From Vreelandella salicampi (GTDB taxonomy: Bacteria; Pseudomonadota; Gammaproteobacteria; Pseudomonadales; Halomonadaceae): DNA of 64,000 nucleotides. The first letter of the stretch is position 1, and every line of letters starts with the position of its first letter. The stretch covers positions 1-64,000 of the forward strand of contig NZ_JACCDF010000008.1 of assembly GCF_013415105.1 (NCBI RefSeq). The letters are read 5' to 3'. The notes beneath the pieces are model-generated. The model worked only from the letters and a program-made list of their open reading frames with translations, was not told the DNA's origin and made no database searches. The position numbers were made by a program, and so were the translations under genes. Shown in pieces: positions 1 to 12,941 of this stretch.

Positions 1-120
1 TCCAAGCCCAGGCCGAGGGTCAAAATCTGTGTGCCGTCCATGCCATGCCTCCTGTCGTCGTGGAGGTCATATCCTGGCCCAGATCAGGGGGTGAATTCCA
101 CACCCAACGACGAAGAGCCC
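1..120 (-). mobile_element. Truncated end of an ISL3-like insertion sequence, with start of its transposase
   Basis: Read on the minus strand, position 120 begins an apparent terminal inverted repeat, GGGCTCTTCGTCGTTGGGTG, which resembles ISL3-family ends (G-rich start followed by CTCTT). Inward lies a perfect AGGAGG (53-48), then an ATG at 41-39 opening a frame [13 protein letters not shown] that leaves the window at base 1; this resembles the start of ISL3-type transposases as I remember them. The eight bases 121-128 (AAAAAATC) are a plausible AT-rich target duplication. The other end and the rest of the transposase lie outside the window. Family assignment is from memory of end and N-terminal patterns, not from a search. 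Confidence 0.65.
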
Positions 121-632
121 AAAAAATCCGCACTGAAGTGGGCATGGTATTTCAGCAGTTCAACCTGTTCCCCCATCTCAGCGTGATCGACAATATTTCG
201 CTTGCACCGATGAAGGTGCGCGGTTGGAGCCGGGCTGATGCCGTCGAAACCTCCAAGCGCCTACTTGAGCGTGTCGGCATTTCCGATCAAGCGGATAAGT
301 ACCCGGCACAGCTTTCAGGCGGTCAGCAGCAGCGTGTCGCCCTTGCCCGCGCCTTAGCCATGGAACCCCGGTTAATGCTCTTTGACGAGCCTACGTCAGC
401 GCTTGATCCGGAGATGATCGGTGAAGTGCTCGACGCCATGCGCGAGTTAGCGAAAGAGGGCATGACGATGGTGATTGTTACCCACGAAATGGGCTTTGCT
501 CGCGAAGTCGCCGACCGGATAATCTTCATCCACCAGGGGGAAATTACCGAACAAGGCCCACCCGAGCAGCTGTTTGATAAACCCCAGCACGAACGTACAC
601 AGTCATTTTTGGCGCGTGTTTTAAAACACTAG
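121..632 (+). pseudogene. 3' fragment of a polar amino-acid ABC transporter ATPase, cut by the IS
   Basis: The frame from the IS junction encodes about 169 residues of a GlnQ/ArtP-type ATPase: Q-loop region [13 protein letters not shown], signature LSGGQQQR, Walker [15 protein letters not shown] and the switch histidine in VTHEM. The family is usually about 240-260 residues; the first strands and the Walker A loop are missing because homology begins exactly where the IS ends. The open frame can be extended to an ATG at 45, but that part lies within the IS and shows no ABC similarity, so I do not take it as a start. The intact gene would have energised a periplasmic amino-acid uptake system. 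The 5' part may survive beyond the IS, outside the window. Confidence 0.8.
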
Positions 633-682
633 ATTCGCCACATTAGCGCTAAGAAAAGCGCCAAAAATCGCTCTATTTCATT

Positions 683-709
683 GCCTGTCCTCGTGACAGG
701 CTTTTTTTT
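683..709 (+). terminator. Intrinsic terminator after the ABC ATPase fragment
   Basis: Perfect 7-bp stem GCCTGTC/GACAGGC with a 5-base loop, followed by eight T residues (702-709). Confidence 0.85.
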
Positions 710-712
710 GCC

Positions 713-1111
713 TGTGGATACTATTTTTTTCACGCCTTCATGTATCAGCCTCAAACGTTGGCATGCCGGTGCTTAATCGTCATTGTGGAGAAACCCCCGG
801 GTTGTTCACAGCCACGGTAACAAGTCAGGTACGCAGCAGTGGAAAAGCCGTCAGTAATTTGTCCTGTGGGTAAATCGCGTTTCCATCCACAGGCTCAACA
901 CCGTTTGTACGCGTCTAGTACGCGCTTTCTTAACATATCTGCCCACATTGCAACCAATTGATAGTAGATAAATAAATACTCTTTTCCACAGATTTTATCC
1001 ACACCAATAATTACAACAACAACAGAACTTCCTTTATTTATATATATGTTGTTATTAATAGTGAGTGAAATGATGAAATCCGGATGTGGAAAAACCTGAC
1101 GGTTACCCACA
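713..1111. other. oriC: Probable chromosomal replication origin (oriC)
   Basis: This gene-free stretch upstream of mnmG contains one perfect DnaA box (TTATCCACA, 995-1003) and several near matches: TGTGGATAC 713-721, TGTGGAGAA 784-792, TGTGGGTAA 865-873, CCATCCACA 883-891, TTTTCCACA 982-990, TGTGGAAAA 1085-1093 and TTACCCACA 1103-1111. An AT-rich segment at about 1004-1065, with TTATTTATATATATG and TTGTTATTAATAG, is a natural unwinding element. Position next to mnmG-rsmG-parA-parB matches known gammaproteobacterial origins. I saw no GATC in the region, so E. coli-style Dam/SeqA sequestration is not indicated. No credible gene was found here; short open frames lack homology and signals. Confidence 0.8.
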
Positions 1112-1183
1112 GGAGGTTTATACTGCCGGGCTTACTGATGCATGCTGAATAAAGTCGCGCTAAAACGCGCAAGACGAGGTGTC

Positions 1184-3084
<1,901 letters not shown>

Positions 3085-3088
<4 letters not shown>

Positions 3089-3744
3089 GCACGCTGGCAA
3101 CCTTGACAGCATCGTTACCGAATGGAATCGCTGAACGCTTAGACCAAGGGTTTGGCGAGCTGGGTCAATCGATTTCGGATGAACAGCGGACGCGCTTACT
3201 GGGGCTTTTGGCCCTATTGCACAAGTGGAACCGGGCTTATAACCTCACCGCAGTACGTGATGTAAATGACATGGTAACGCGCCATCTTCTTGATAGCGCT
3301 GCGGTAGCGCCGTTTGTGCACGGGCCGCGCGTATTGGACGTGGGGGCCGGTCCGGGGCTTCCCGGCTTGGTGCTCGCGATTCTCAACCCGGCGCTTGACG
3401 TCACGCTGCTCGATAGCAACGGCAAAAAAGTGCGCTTTCAGCGTCAAGCCATCATGGAGCTTGAGCTTGAAAACGTCACCCCGGTACAAGCCCGTGTTGA
3501 GCAGTTTGACGCCGACAGTTTTGATCAGGTGATTTCGCGCGCCTTTGCCAATCTGGTCGACTTTGTCACGCTGACACGTCAACTGCCCGCTACTCACGGC
3601 GAGTGGTTGGCGATGAAAGGCCCCGGCGCCGATGACGAGCTGCAAGCGTTGCCCGATGACATCACGATGAAAGCGCGGCATTCGCTTAAGGTACCTTTTG
3701 AAGCCGCCACGCGGCAGCTACTGATCTTGTCCCCGCGGATTTGA
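3085..3744 (+). CDS. rsmG: 16S rRNA (guanine-527-N7)-methyltransferase RsmG (GidB)
   Basis: SAM-dependent methyltransferase that modifies G527 of 16S rRNA; loss in other bacteria gives low-level streptomycin resistance. 219 residues against about 207 in E. coli. The SAM-binding motif [12 protein letters not shown] lies at residues 83-94, preceded by the family segment [19 protein letters not shown] (41-59). It overlaps mnmG by four bases, the standard mnmG-rsmG arrangement, and is followed after 34 bases by parA. Confidence 0.97.
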
Positions 3745-3778
3745 TACCGCCATGGTAAACCCACAAGGAGTTGCGTAA

Positions 3779-4546
3779 GTGAGCCAGATCATCGCCCTGA
3801 CCAACCAAAAAGGCGGCGTGGGCAAAACCACCTCCGCCGTCAACCTGGCGGCGAGTCTTGCGCAGCTTGGCCGCCGCGTGCTGCTAGTGGATCTGGACCC
3901 GCAAGGCCACGCCAGTATGGGCAGCGGCATCGACAAGCACGAATTAGACGTTAGCGTACTCGATGTGCTGTTAGGCGAAGCTAAGGCAAGCGAGGTGATC
4001 GCGCGAAACCTTCCGGTGAAGTTTGATGTATTGCCCGGCAACGGCGATTTGACCGCAGCCGAAGTTGAGCTCCTTGATAGCAAAGCGCGTCAAAGCCGTT
4101 TATCGTCAGCGCTTAACGAAGTGCGCGCTAACTACGATGTGGTACTGATTGACTGCCCGCCGTCGCTCAACATGCTAACGGTGAATGCGCTGACCGCCGC
4201 CGACGGCGTGCTCATTCCGTTGCAGTGCGAATTTTACGCGCTTGAAGGACTTTCCACCCTGTTGGATACGGTTGAGCAAATCAAAGAGAACATTAATCCG
4301 GCGCTTAGTGTGTCGGGTATTTTGCGCACCATGTACGATAAGCGCACCAGCTTGACGCGTGAAGTCGATAAACAGCTGCGCGACTTTTTTGGCGATGCGC
4401 TGCTGAAAACCACCATTCCGCGTAATATCAAGGTCGCAGAAGCGCCTAGCCACGGCCTGCCGGTTACCCAATATGCGCGCTTTTCACGGGGCAGTCAGGC
4501 GTACCGCGTGCTGGCTAAAGAGTTGATTCGTCGATTAACGCTGTAA
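3779..4546 (+). CDS. parA: Chromosome partitioning ATPase ParA (Soj)
   Basis: Deviant Walker-type ATPase that binds the nucleoid and acts with ParB-parS to segregate the origin region. 255 residues; the deviant Walker A KGGVGKTT is at 11-18, with LLVDLDPQGHASMG and VLIDCPPSLNML further on. The start is GTG at 3779, supported by AAGGAG at 3765-3770. It lies directly upstream of parB and close to oriC, as expected for a chromosomal rather than plasmid system. Confidence 0.96.
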   Translation: MSQIIALTNQKGGVGKTTSAVNLAASLAQLGRRVLLVDLDPQGHASMGSGIDKHELDVSVLDVLLGEAKASEVIARNLPVKFDVLPGNGDLTAAEVELLDSKARQSRLSSALNEVRANYDVVLIDCPPSLNMLTVNALTAADGVLIPLQCEFYALEGLSTLLDTVEQIKENINPALSVSGILRTMYDKRTSLTREVDKQLRDFFGDALLKTTIPRNIKVAEAPSHGLPVTQYARFSRGSQAYRVLAKELIRRLTL

Positions 4547-4586
4547 ACAGACGCTGTTGGCAGACGTCGTTTCACGAGGGAAAACA

Positions 4587-5528
4587 ATGACGCGTAAACG
4601 TGCGCTAGGACGCGGCCTCGACGCCCTAATCGGCGCCGGCGCCCGCCGCCGAGACAGTTTAGACATCACCATAGGCGATCCCGTACCGGTCGATTCCGAG
4701 TCATCGGTTCCCACGCCAGCAAGCGCGGAAGCGGGCTCAAGCGAGCCAGAACGCCTAGAACGCTTGCCGCTGGGCCAACTGGTTCGCGGGAAGTATCAGC
4801 CTCGGCGCGACATTCAGCCTGAAGCGCTGGAAGAACTCGCCGATTCGATCCGCGCGCAGGGCGTGATGCAGCCCATTGTGGTGCGCCCGGTGGCGGAAAA
4901 CCGCTATGAGATTATCGCCGGTGAGCGGCGTTGGCGTGCCGCCCAACTGGCTGAGCTGGACGTTATTCCCGCGGTTATTCGCGAGGCCAGCGATGAAGTG
5001 GCTCTGGCCTTGGCGCTAATTGAAAACATTCAGCGCGAAAACCTGAACGTGGTGGAAGAGGCCATCGCGCTCAAACGCTTAGGCGAAGAATTCGAGCTAA
5101 CCCAGCAACAAATTGCCGATGCGGTAGGCAAGTCGCGCACACAAGTGGCGAATTTACTCCGCTTACTCGCCCTCGACCCGGAAGTGCAAACGCTACTTGA
5201 GCGCGGCGATTTGGATATGGGCCATGCGCGCGCGCTACTTTCACTCAAAAGCGCCGAGCAGCGCCAAGTAGCCCACGACGTGGTCAATCATGACCTTACC
5301 GTACGGGCGACAGAAGCCTTGGTAAAAAAGCGCCAAACCCAAGGCGAGCCTGCACGAGCGAAAAGCCGCCAAGTGCCGTCACCGGATGTTGCCCGGTTGG
5401 AAACGCGCTTAAGCGAGCAGCTTGGCGCGCCGGTATCGATTCAACACGGTCAAAAAGGCAAAGGTAAGCTCACCATTCGCTACACCAGCCTAGAAGAGCT
5501 CGATGGCATACTCGGCCATATTCAGTAG
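4587..5528 (+). CDS. parB: Chromosome partitioning protein ParB (Spo0J), CTP-dependent DNA clamp
   Basis: Binds parS and spreads as a CTP-driven clamp to build the partition complex. 313 residues: ParA-stimulating N-terminal region beginning MTRKRALGRGLDALIG, CTP-binding motif GERRWRAA at 112-119, ENIQREN at 146-152, a helix-turn-helix at about 171-195 (LTQQQIADAVGKSRTQVANL) and a C-terminal dimerisation domain. The frame is open to 4557, but 4587 is chosen because GAGGG precedes it and the encoded N-terminus is the family's. The hydrophilic linker at about residues 25-60 is ordinary for the family. Confidence 0.96.
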   Translation: MTRKRALGRGLDALIGAGARRRDSLDITIGDPVPVDSESSVPTPASAEAGSSEPERLERLPLGQLVRGKYQPRRDIQPEALEELADSIRAQGVMQPIVVRPVAENRYEIIAGERRWRAAQLAELDVIPAVIREASDEVALALALIENIQRENLNVVEEAIALKRLGEEFELTQQQIADAVGKSRTQVANLLRLLALDPEVQTLLERGDLDMGHARALLSLKSAEQRQVAHDVVNHDLTVRATEALVKKRQTQGEPARAKSRQVPSPDVARLETRLSEQLGAPVSIQHGQKGKGKLTIRYTSLEELDGILGHIQ

Positions 5529-5622
5529 GTAAATAACCAGACATTGTAGGTAGAATATTGATAATCCTTCCCCCTTTGGTCGCAAGACGCCGGTATCACG
5601 GGCAAAAAGCGAATGACTTTGG

Positions 5623-5651
5623 TTGAAGGGGCGATAGCGCTTCCCTATAAT
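5623..5651 (+). promoter_or_regulatory. Sigma70-type promoter of the atp operon
   Basis: TTGAAG (5623-5628), a 17-base spacer and a perfect TATAAT (5646-5651), 85 bases upstream of the atpI start. It also argues against the longer open frame beginning at 5613, which would start upstream of the transcription start. Confidence 0.8.
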
Positions 5652-5735
5652 CGCGCAAGATTTGTGCAGGCTGTGAACGTAGGGTTGCTTAAGGCGCGGT
5701 TCACGACGAATCACAATCACCGTGCAAGAGTAACG

Positions 5736-6143
5736 ATGAAAATGCGGCAACGGCGAGAAGTCACACGACGACAGGTGTATATACGCCGGCTGAGTACGAT
5801 ACAAGCAAGTGTTGCGTTTATCAGCGTGCTACTTGGATTTGCCGTATCGGGAAGCGCAGGTGCTTTATCGTCATTACTGGGTGTGGCACTGGCGGTAACG
5901 CCTAACGGTTTGTTTATCGCTCGCTCTGGTGTGCTCAATCATCAGATTCGCGCCTCGCAAAGCGCAAAGCGACTTTTTCGTGCTGAAATGGGTAAGTTCG
6001 GTTTGACGGTGGTGCTGTTTATTACGGTGTTTCTGGTAGTGCCCCCCTCAAACCCCGCTTTCTTTTTTTGTGCTTATGTAGCGGTTGTACTGACACATTG
6101 GCTGGCACCTTGGCTAATGCCCAAACACCGCCCAACTAATTGA
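5736..6143 (+). CDS. atpI: ATP synthase accessory protein AtpI (subunit I)
   Basis: Small membrane protein at the head of the atp operon; in other bacteria it helps assemble the c-ring and is non-essential. 135 residues from ATG 5736, with a basic N-terminus (MKMRQRREVTRRQ) and about four hydrophobic segments, the usual AtpI layout. The frame is open back to 5613, but that start lies inside the promoter. The sequence is weakly conserved, so identification rests on topology plus position before atpB. Confidence 0.87.
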   Translation: MKMRQRREVTRRQVYIRRLSTIQASVAFISVLLGFAVSGSAGALSSLLGVALAVTPNGLFIARSGVLNHQIRASQSAKRLFRAEMGKFGLTVVLFITVFLVVPPSNPAFFFCAYVAVVLTHWLAPWLMPKHRPTN

Positions 6144-6983
<840 letters not shown>

Positions 6984-7023
6984 CTGAGCAACGCCTTAAC
7001 CCCAACCTTCAACCTTAACGTGA

Positions 7024-7269
<246 letters not shown>

Positions 7270-7347
7270 TAACAGCTTTGCCGGGCGGCTTTCCGCTCGG
7301 TTTTGCCACACCCCGGTCGCCACGAATACAGTCAGAGGTACATCCCT

Positions 7348-7818
7348 GTGAATATCAACATGACGCTTATCGGGCAGACGATCGCCTTCGCGATCTTTGT
7401 CTGGTTTTGCATAAAGTACGTGTGGCCACCCATCAGCACTGCGCTCTACGAGCGCCAGAAAAAAATTGCTGACGGCTTGGACGCGGCAAGCCGCGCTTCC
7501 CGTGACCTTGAGCTCGCTCAAGAGCAGGCGTCGAAGACCCTGCAAGAGAGCAAAGAGCAGGCTTCTCAAATTCTGGAACAGGCAAATAAGCGCTCTGCCC
7601 AGATCGTTGAAGAAGCTCGGGAGCAAGCACGTGCTGAAGGCGAACGTTTGCTAGTAGGTGCACGTGCCGAGATTGATCAAGAAATGCAGCGTGCGAAAGA
7701 AGATTTGCGTGCGCAAGTTTCTCATCTAGCGGTTATCGGTGCTGAGCGAATACTGGAAGGCTCCGTTGACGAAAAAGCGCACCGCAAGTTGCTTGATGAG
7801 CTTGCTGCTGAACTGTAA
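7348..7818 (+). CDS. atpF: F1Fo ATP synthase subunit b (stator stalk)
   Basis: Peripheral stalk subunit: one N-terminal membrane helix ([20 protein letters not shown]) followed by a long charged coiled coil that holds delta and F1. I use the GTG at 7348 ([10 protein letters not shown]), preceded by AGAGG, giving 156 residues, the same as E. coli. The frame is open to 7303 but the added residues are not conserved. Confidence 0.96.
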   Translation: MNINMTLIGQTIAFAIFVWFCIKYVWPPISTALYERQKKIADGLDAASRASRDLELAQEQASKTLQESKEQASQILEQANKRSAQIVEEAREQARAEGERLLVGARAEIDQEMQRAKEDLRAQVSHLAVIGAERILEGSVDEKAHRKLLDELAAEL

Positions 7819-7829
7819 GGAGGTGAACT

Positions 7830-8366
7830 ATGGCGGAACTACTCACCGTCGCTCGTCCTTACGCTAAGGCGGCGTTCGAATATGCGCGCGATCACGATGC
7901 GCTAGATGCCTGGTCTTATGCCCTTGGCTTTTTGGGCTATGCTGTTGCAGACGACAAAGTGCGTTATCTGCTGGGTAGCCCAAAGCTTGAAAACGAAAAG
8001 AAAGTATCGATCTTGACGGGCATGTTGCCCGAAGAGCAGAACGATGCCTTTGAGCGTTTTCTGACGAATCTAGCGCACCAATATCGTCTCGTAGCGCTGA
8101 AGGCGATTGCCGAGCAGTTCGAGCAACTTCGCGCGGAACACGAACAGCGTATCGACGTAAACGTGACGTCAGCCTTTAAGCTCGACAGCAAGCAGCAGAC
8201 CAAGCTGACTAACGCGCTTAAAAAACGTCTGAATCGCGAAATCTCCATTACCACTCAGGTGGATAAGACGCTAATTGGTGGTGTCATCCTGCGTGCTGGC
8301 GATACCGTTATTGACGGTTCGGTACGCGGTCGATTGAATCGCCTTTCTGAAGCGCTGACCACTTGA
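7830..8366 (+). CDS. atpH: F1Fo ATP synthase subunit delta (F1, OSCP)
   Basis: Caps F1 and joins it to the b-subunit stalk. 178 residues (E. coli 177), N-terminus [18 protein letters not shown], and the conserved C-terminal segment [25 protein letters not shown]. Preceded by AAGGAGG just after the atpF stop. Confidence 0.97.
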   Translation: MAELLTVARPYAKAAFEYARDHDALDAWSYALGFLGYAVADDKVRYLLGSPKLENEKKVSILTGMLPEEQNDAFERFLTNLAHQYRLVALKAIAEQFEQLRAEHEQRIDVNVTSAFKLDSKQQTKLTNALKKRLNREISITTQVDKTLIGGVILRAGDTVIDGSVRGRLNRLSEALTT

Positions 8367-8382
8367 GTTTGAGGGACATGGC

Positions 8383-9927
8383 ATGCAGCAACTGAATCCT
8401 TCCGAGATCAGCGACATCATCAAGCAGCGAATTGAAAAGCTTGACGTCGCATCTGAAGCCCGTAATCAGGGCACCATCGTCAGCGTTTCCGACGGTATCG
8501 TGAAAGTTCACGGCCTCGAAGACGCAATGTTTGGTGAAATGATTGAATTCCCCGGCAGTATCTTCGGCATGGTACTTAACCTGGAGCGCGACTCCGTGGG
8601 TGCCGTTGTGCTGGGTGACTATCTGCAGCTCGAAGAGGGCATGACCGCTCAGTGTACCGGTCGCATCCTCGAAGTGCCGGTAGGCCCGGAACTGATCGGC
8701 CGTGTAGTCGATGCGCTGGGTAATCCGATTGACGCCAAAGGCGATATTAACGCCAAAATGACCGACGCCGTCGAAAAAGTGGCGCCCGGTGTTATCACCC
8801 GTCAATCCGTCGATGAGCCGATCCAAACCGGTCTGAAATCGATTGACTCGATGGTGCCGATCGGCCGCGGTCAGCGTGAGCTGATTATCGGTGACCGTCA
8901 GATCGGTAAATCCGCCATTGCCATTGATGCCATCATCAACCAAAAAGGCAAAGGCGTTACTTGTGTTTACGTTGCTATTGGTCAAAAGCAATCGACCATT
9001 GCCAACGTGGTGCGCAAGCTTGAAGAACATGGCGCGATGGAACATACCATTGTCGTCGCAGCGGGCGCCGCTGACCCGGCACCGATGCAGTTCCTCGCCG
9101 CCTATTCTGGCTGCACCATGGGCGAATATTTCCGAGACCGCGGCGAAGATGCCATGATCGTGTATGACGACTTGTCTAAACAAGCCGTTGCCTACCGTCA
9201 GGTATCGCTGCTGTTGCGTCGTCCGCCGGGCCGTGAAGCGTATCCGGGTGATGTTTTCTATCTCCACTCGCGTCTGCTTGAGCGCGCTGCGCGCGTCAAC
9301 GTCGACTACGTCGAGAAGTTCACCAATGGCGAAGTGAAAGGCAAAACCGGTTCATTGACCGCGCTGCCGATCATCGAAACCCAAGGCGGTGACGTTTCCG
9401 CGTTCGTTCCGACCAACGTGATCTCGATCACCGACGGTCAGATCTTCCTTGAGACGAACCTGTTTAACTCGGGTATTCGTCCGGCGATCAACGCGGGCCT
9501 TTCGGTATCGCGTGTCGGTGGTTCGGCACAAACCAAAATCATCAAGAAGCTGGGCGGTAGTGTTCGTCTAGCGCTGGCTCAGTACCGTGAACTGGCGGCG
9601 TTCTCGCAGTTTGCCTCGGATCTTGATGAAGCCACGCGTAAGCAGCTTGAGCACGGTGAGCGTGTTACTGAGTTGATGAAGCAGAGCCAGTATTCGCCAA
9701 TGTCGGTTGCGGAAATGGCCTTGACGCTGTTCGCCGCTAACGAAGGCTATCTGGATGATGTTGATGTTAAAAAGGTGCTGGACTTCGAAAGTGCGTTGCA
9801 CGATTACATGAAGTCTGAACACAGCGACCTGCTCGACAAGATCAACCAGACTGGCGACTACAACGACGAGATCAAAGACGGCTTGAAGTCGGGTCTCGAA
9901 CAGTTCAAGGCGACTCAGACTTGGTAA
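8383..9927 (+). CDS. atpA: F1Fo ATP synthase subunit alpha
   Basis: Non-catalytic nucleotide-binding subunit of the alpha3beta3 head. 514 residues; P-loop GDRQIGKS at 170-177 and the family's [13 protein letters not shown] region (here [20 protein letters not shown]). The 16-base spacing from atpH and unbroken order show one operon. Confidence 0.98.
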   Translation: MQQLNPSEISDIIKQRIEKLDVASEARNQGTIVSVSDGIVKVHGLEDAMFGEMIEFPGSIFGMVLNLERDSVGAVVLGDYLQLEEGMTAQCTGRILEVPVGPELIGRVVDALGNPIDAKGDINAKMTDAVEKVAPGVITRQSVDEPIQTGLKSIDSMVPIGRGQRELIIGDRQIGKSAIAIDAIINQKGKGVTCVYVAIGQKQSTIANVVRKLEEHGAMEHTIVVAAGAADPAPMQFLAAYSGCTMGEYFRDRGEDAMIVYDDLSKQAVAYRQVSLLLRRPPGREAYPGDVFYLHSRLLERAARVNVDYVEKFTNGEVKGKTGSLTALPIIETQGGDVSAFVPTNVISITDGQIFLETNLFNSGIRPAINAGLSVSRVGGSAQTKIIKKLGGSVRLALAQYRELAAFSQFASDLDEATRKQLEHGERVTELMKQSQYSPMSVAEMALTLFAANEGYLDDVDVKKVLDFESALHDYMKSEHSDLLDKINQTGDYNDEIKDGLKSGLEQFKATQTW

Positions 9928-9995
9928 TGCCTATGGCCTGCTCTCGGGCGGGCCTGGATGCTTTTCTGAGAGCCACGAACGAAAGGTAGATCGCT

Positions 9996-10880
9996 ATGGC
10001 AGCTGCAAAAGAGATACGCACCCAGATCGGGAGCATTAAAAATACGCAGAAGATTACCAGCGCCATGGAAATGGTGGCTGCATCGAAGATGCGTAAAGCG
10101 CAAGATCTGATGAAGGCCAGTCAGCCTTACGCCAAGCAGATCCGCAACGTGGTCGCCCACATTGCCGATGCCAACCCCGAGTACAAGCACGACTACATGG
10201 TCGAGCGTACCGAGGTGAAACGCGTTGGTTATATCGTGGTGTCCACTGATCGCGGCCTCTGTGGCGGCTTGAACCATAACCTGTTCAAGGCCGTGTTGAA
10301 GGACGCCGCCGCTTGGCGTGACCAGGGGGCAGAACTTGAGTTCTGTGCGCTGGGTAGCAAAGCGAGCAGCTTCTTTAACAAGTATGGCGGTAAGCTGGTG
10401 GCGGCAAAAAGTGGCCTGGGCGAGGCGCCCACGGTCGAAGATCTAATTGGTAGCGTAAAGGTCATGCTCGAAGCGTATGACGAAGGACGTTTGGACCGCT
10501 TGATCGTGGTGCATAACGAATTCGTTAACACCATGACGCAACAGCCGGTGCTGCGTCAGCTTCTTCCGCTGTCGCCCGATATGGGCGCCGACGAGCAAGA
10601 CGATGAAAACGCCCGTCCCGGAAGCTGGGACTACCTGTATGAACCGGATGCAAAGGCGTTACTTGATAACTTGTTGGTTCGCTTCGTTGAGTCACAGGTT
10701 TATCAGGCAGTTGTGGAGAACGGCGCCTGTGAGCAGGCGGCACGCATGATTGCGATGAAGAGCGCCACCGACAACGCTGGCGACCTGATCGACGATCTGG
10801 AAATGGTCTACAACAAGGCCCGTCAGGCCGCCATTACCCAGGAAATTTCTGAAATCGTCGGCGGCGCCGCTGCCGTATAA
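9996..10880 (+). CDS. atpG: F1Fo ATP synthase subunit gamma (rotor shaft)
   Basis: Central shaft that couples c-ring rotation to catalysis in beta. 294 residues (E. coli 287), N-terminus [20 protein letters not shown] and C-terminal helix [20 protein letters not shown] are the conserved shaft helices; [11 protein letters not shown] is the conserved central motif. A short acidic insertion at about 195-205 ([14 protein letters not shown]) is compatible with a halophile. Confidence 0.97.
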   Translation: MAAAKEIRTQIGSIKNTQKITSAMEMVAASKMRKAQDLMKASQPYAKQIRNVVAHIADANPEYKHDYMVERTEVKRVGYIVVSTDRGLCGGLNHNLFKAVLKDAAAWRDQGAELEFCALGSKASSFFNKYGGKLVAAKSGLGEAPTVEDLIGSVKVMLEAYDEGRLDRLIVVHNEFVNTMTQQPVLRQLLPLSPDMGADEQDDENARPGSWDYLYEPDAKALLDNLLVRFVESQVYQAVVENGACEQAARMIAMKSATDNAGDLIDDLEMVYNKARQAAITQEISEIVGGAAAV

Positions 10881-12335
<1,455 letters not shown>

Positions 12336-12359
12336 TCCCGTCTACCAGGGGGATTCGCT

Positions 12360-12788
12360 ATGGCGAATAGCTTCACTTGCAATATCGTCAGCGCAGAGGC
12401 ATCCATCTTCTCAGGCTCAGTAGAGCAGGTGATTGCTTCTGGCTTGATGGGCGACCTCGGTGTACTGCCGGGGCACGCTCCATTGCTGACTGAGCTTCAG
12501 CCGGGCCCGATCCGTGTCATTTACGACGGCGGCAAAGAAGATAATTTCTTTGTCTCCGGTGGCTTCATGGAAGTGCAGCCGAACGTCGTGACCATTTTGG
12601 CCGATTCTGCCGCGCGCGCTGCCGATCTTGATGAGGCAGCGGCTCAGGAAGCGCGTCAGCAGGCACTGCGTGCCTTCAACGACAAATCGTCTGAACTGGA
12701 TTACACGCGCGCCGCCGCTGAGCTGGCTGAGGCGGTTGCCCAATTGCGTACGATTCAGCAACTGCGTAAAAAGGCAGGTAAAGGCTAA
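12360..12788 (+). CDS. atpC: F1Fo ATP synthase subunit epsilon
   Basis: Regulatory subunit on the gamma shaft that can inhibit ATP hydrolysis. 142 residues: beta-sandwich N-domain with GDLGVLPGHAPLLTELQPG and a helical C-terminal domain. Last gene of the operon; a strong terminator follows. Confidence 0.97.
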   Translation: MANSFTCNIVSAEASIFSGSVEQVIASGLMGDLGVLPGHAPLLTELQPGPIRVIYDGGKEDNFFVSGGFMEVQPNVVTILADSAARAADLDEAAAQEARQQALRAFNDKSSELDYTRAAAELAEAVAQLRTIQQLRKKAGKG

Positions 12789-12810
12789 ATCCACGTATTT
12801 GGCGTAACTC

Positions 12811-12853
12811 ACGCCCCTTAAGCCCCGCATTGGGTTTAAGGGGCGTTTTTTTT
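12811..12853 (+). terminator. Intrinsic terminator of the atp operon
   Basis: Long stem formed by ACGCCCCTTAAGCCC and TGGGTTTAAGGGGCGT around a short loop, followed by eight T residues. Confidence 0.92.
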
Positions 12854-12941
12854 GTCTGGTATTATGGCGTACAAAGGCAGTAACGACGTCCATCACCACG
12901 CGTGTGGACACGTGTAACGGCGACACAAAGGGGGAACCACT

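Noticed and set aside
45-120. ATG 45 as start of a complete ABC ATPase
   Set aside because: Residues before base 121 do not resemble any ATPase N-terminus, Walker A is missing, and this DNA fits an IS end.
895-1110. 71-codon minus-strand frame in oriC
   Set aside because: Made of DnaA-box and AT-rich sequence, no homology, and better explained as origin DNA.
8308-9267. 319-codon open frame antisense to atpA
   Set aside because: It lies fully within atpA and atpH, shows no recognisable domain, and such mirror frames are common in GC-rich genes.
12854-12941. Mg2+ riboswitch (M-box) before mgtE
   Set aside because: The gap to the atp terminator is under 90 bases, too short for an M-box, and no matching structure was seen.
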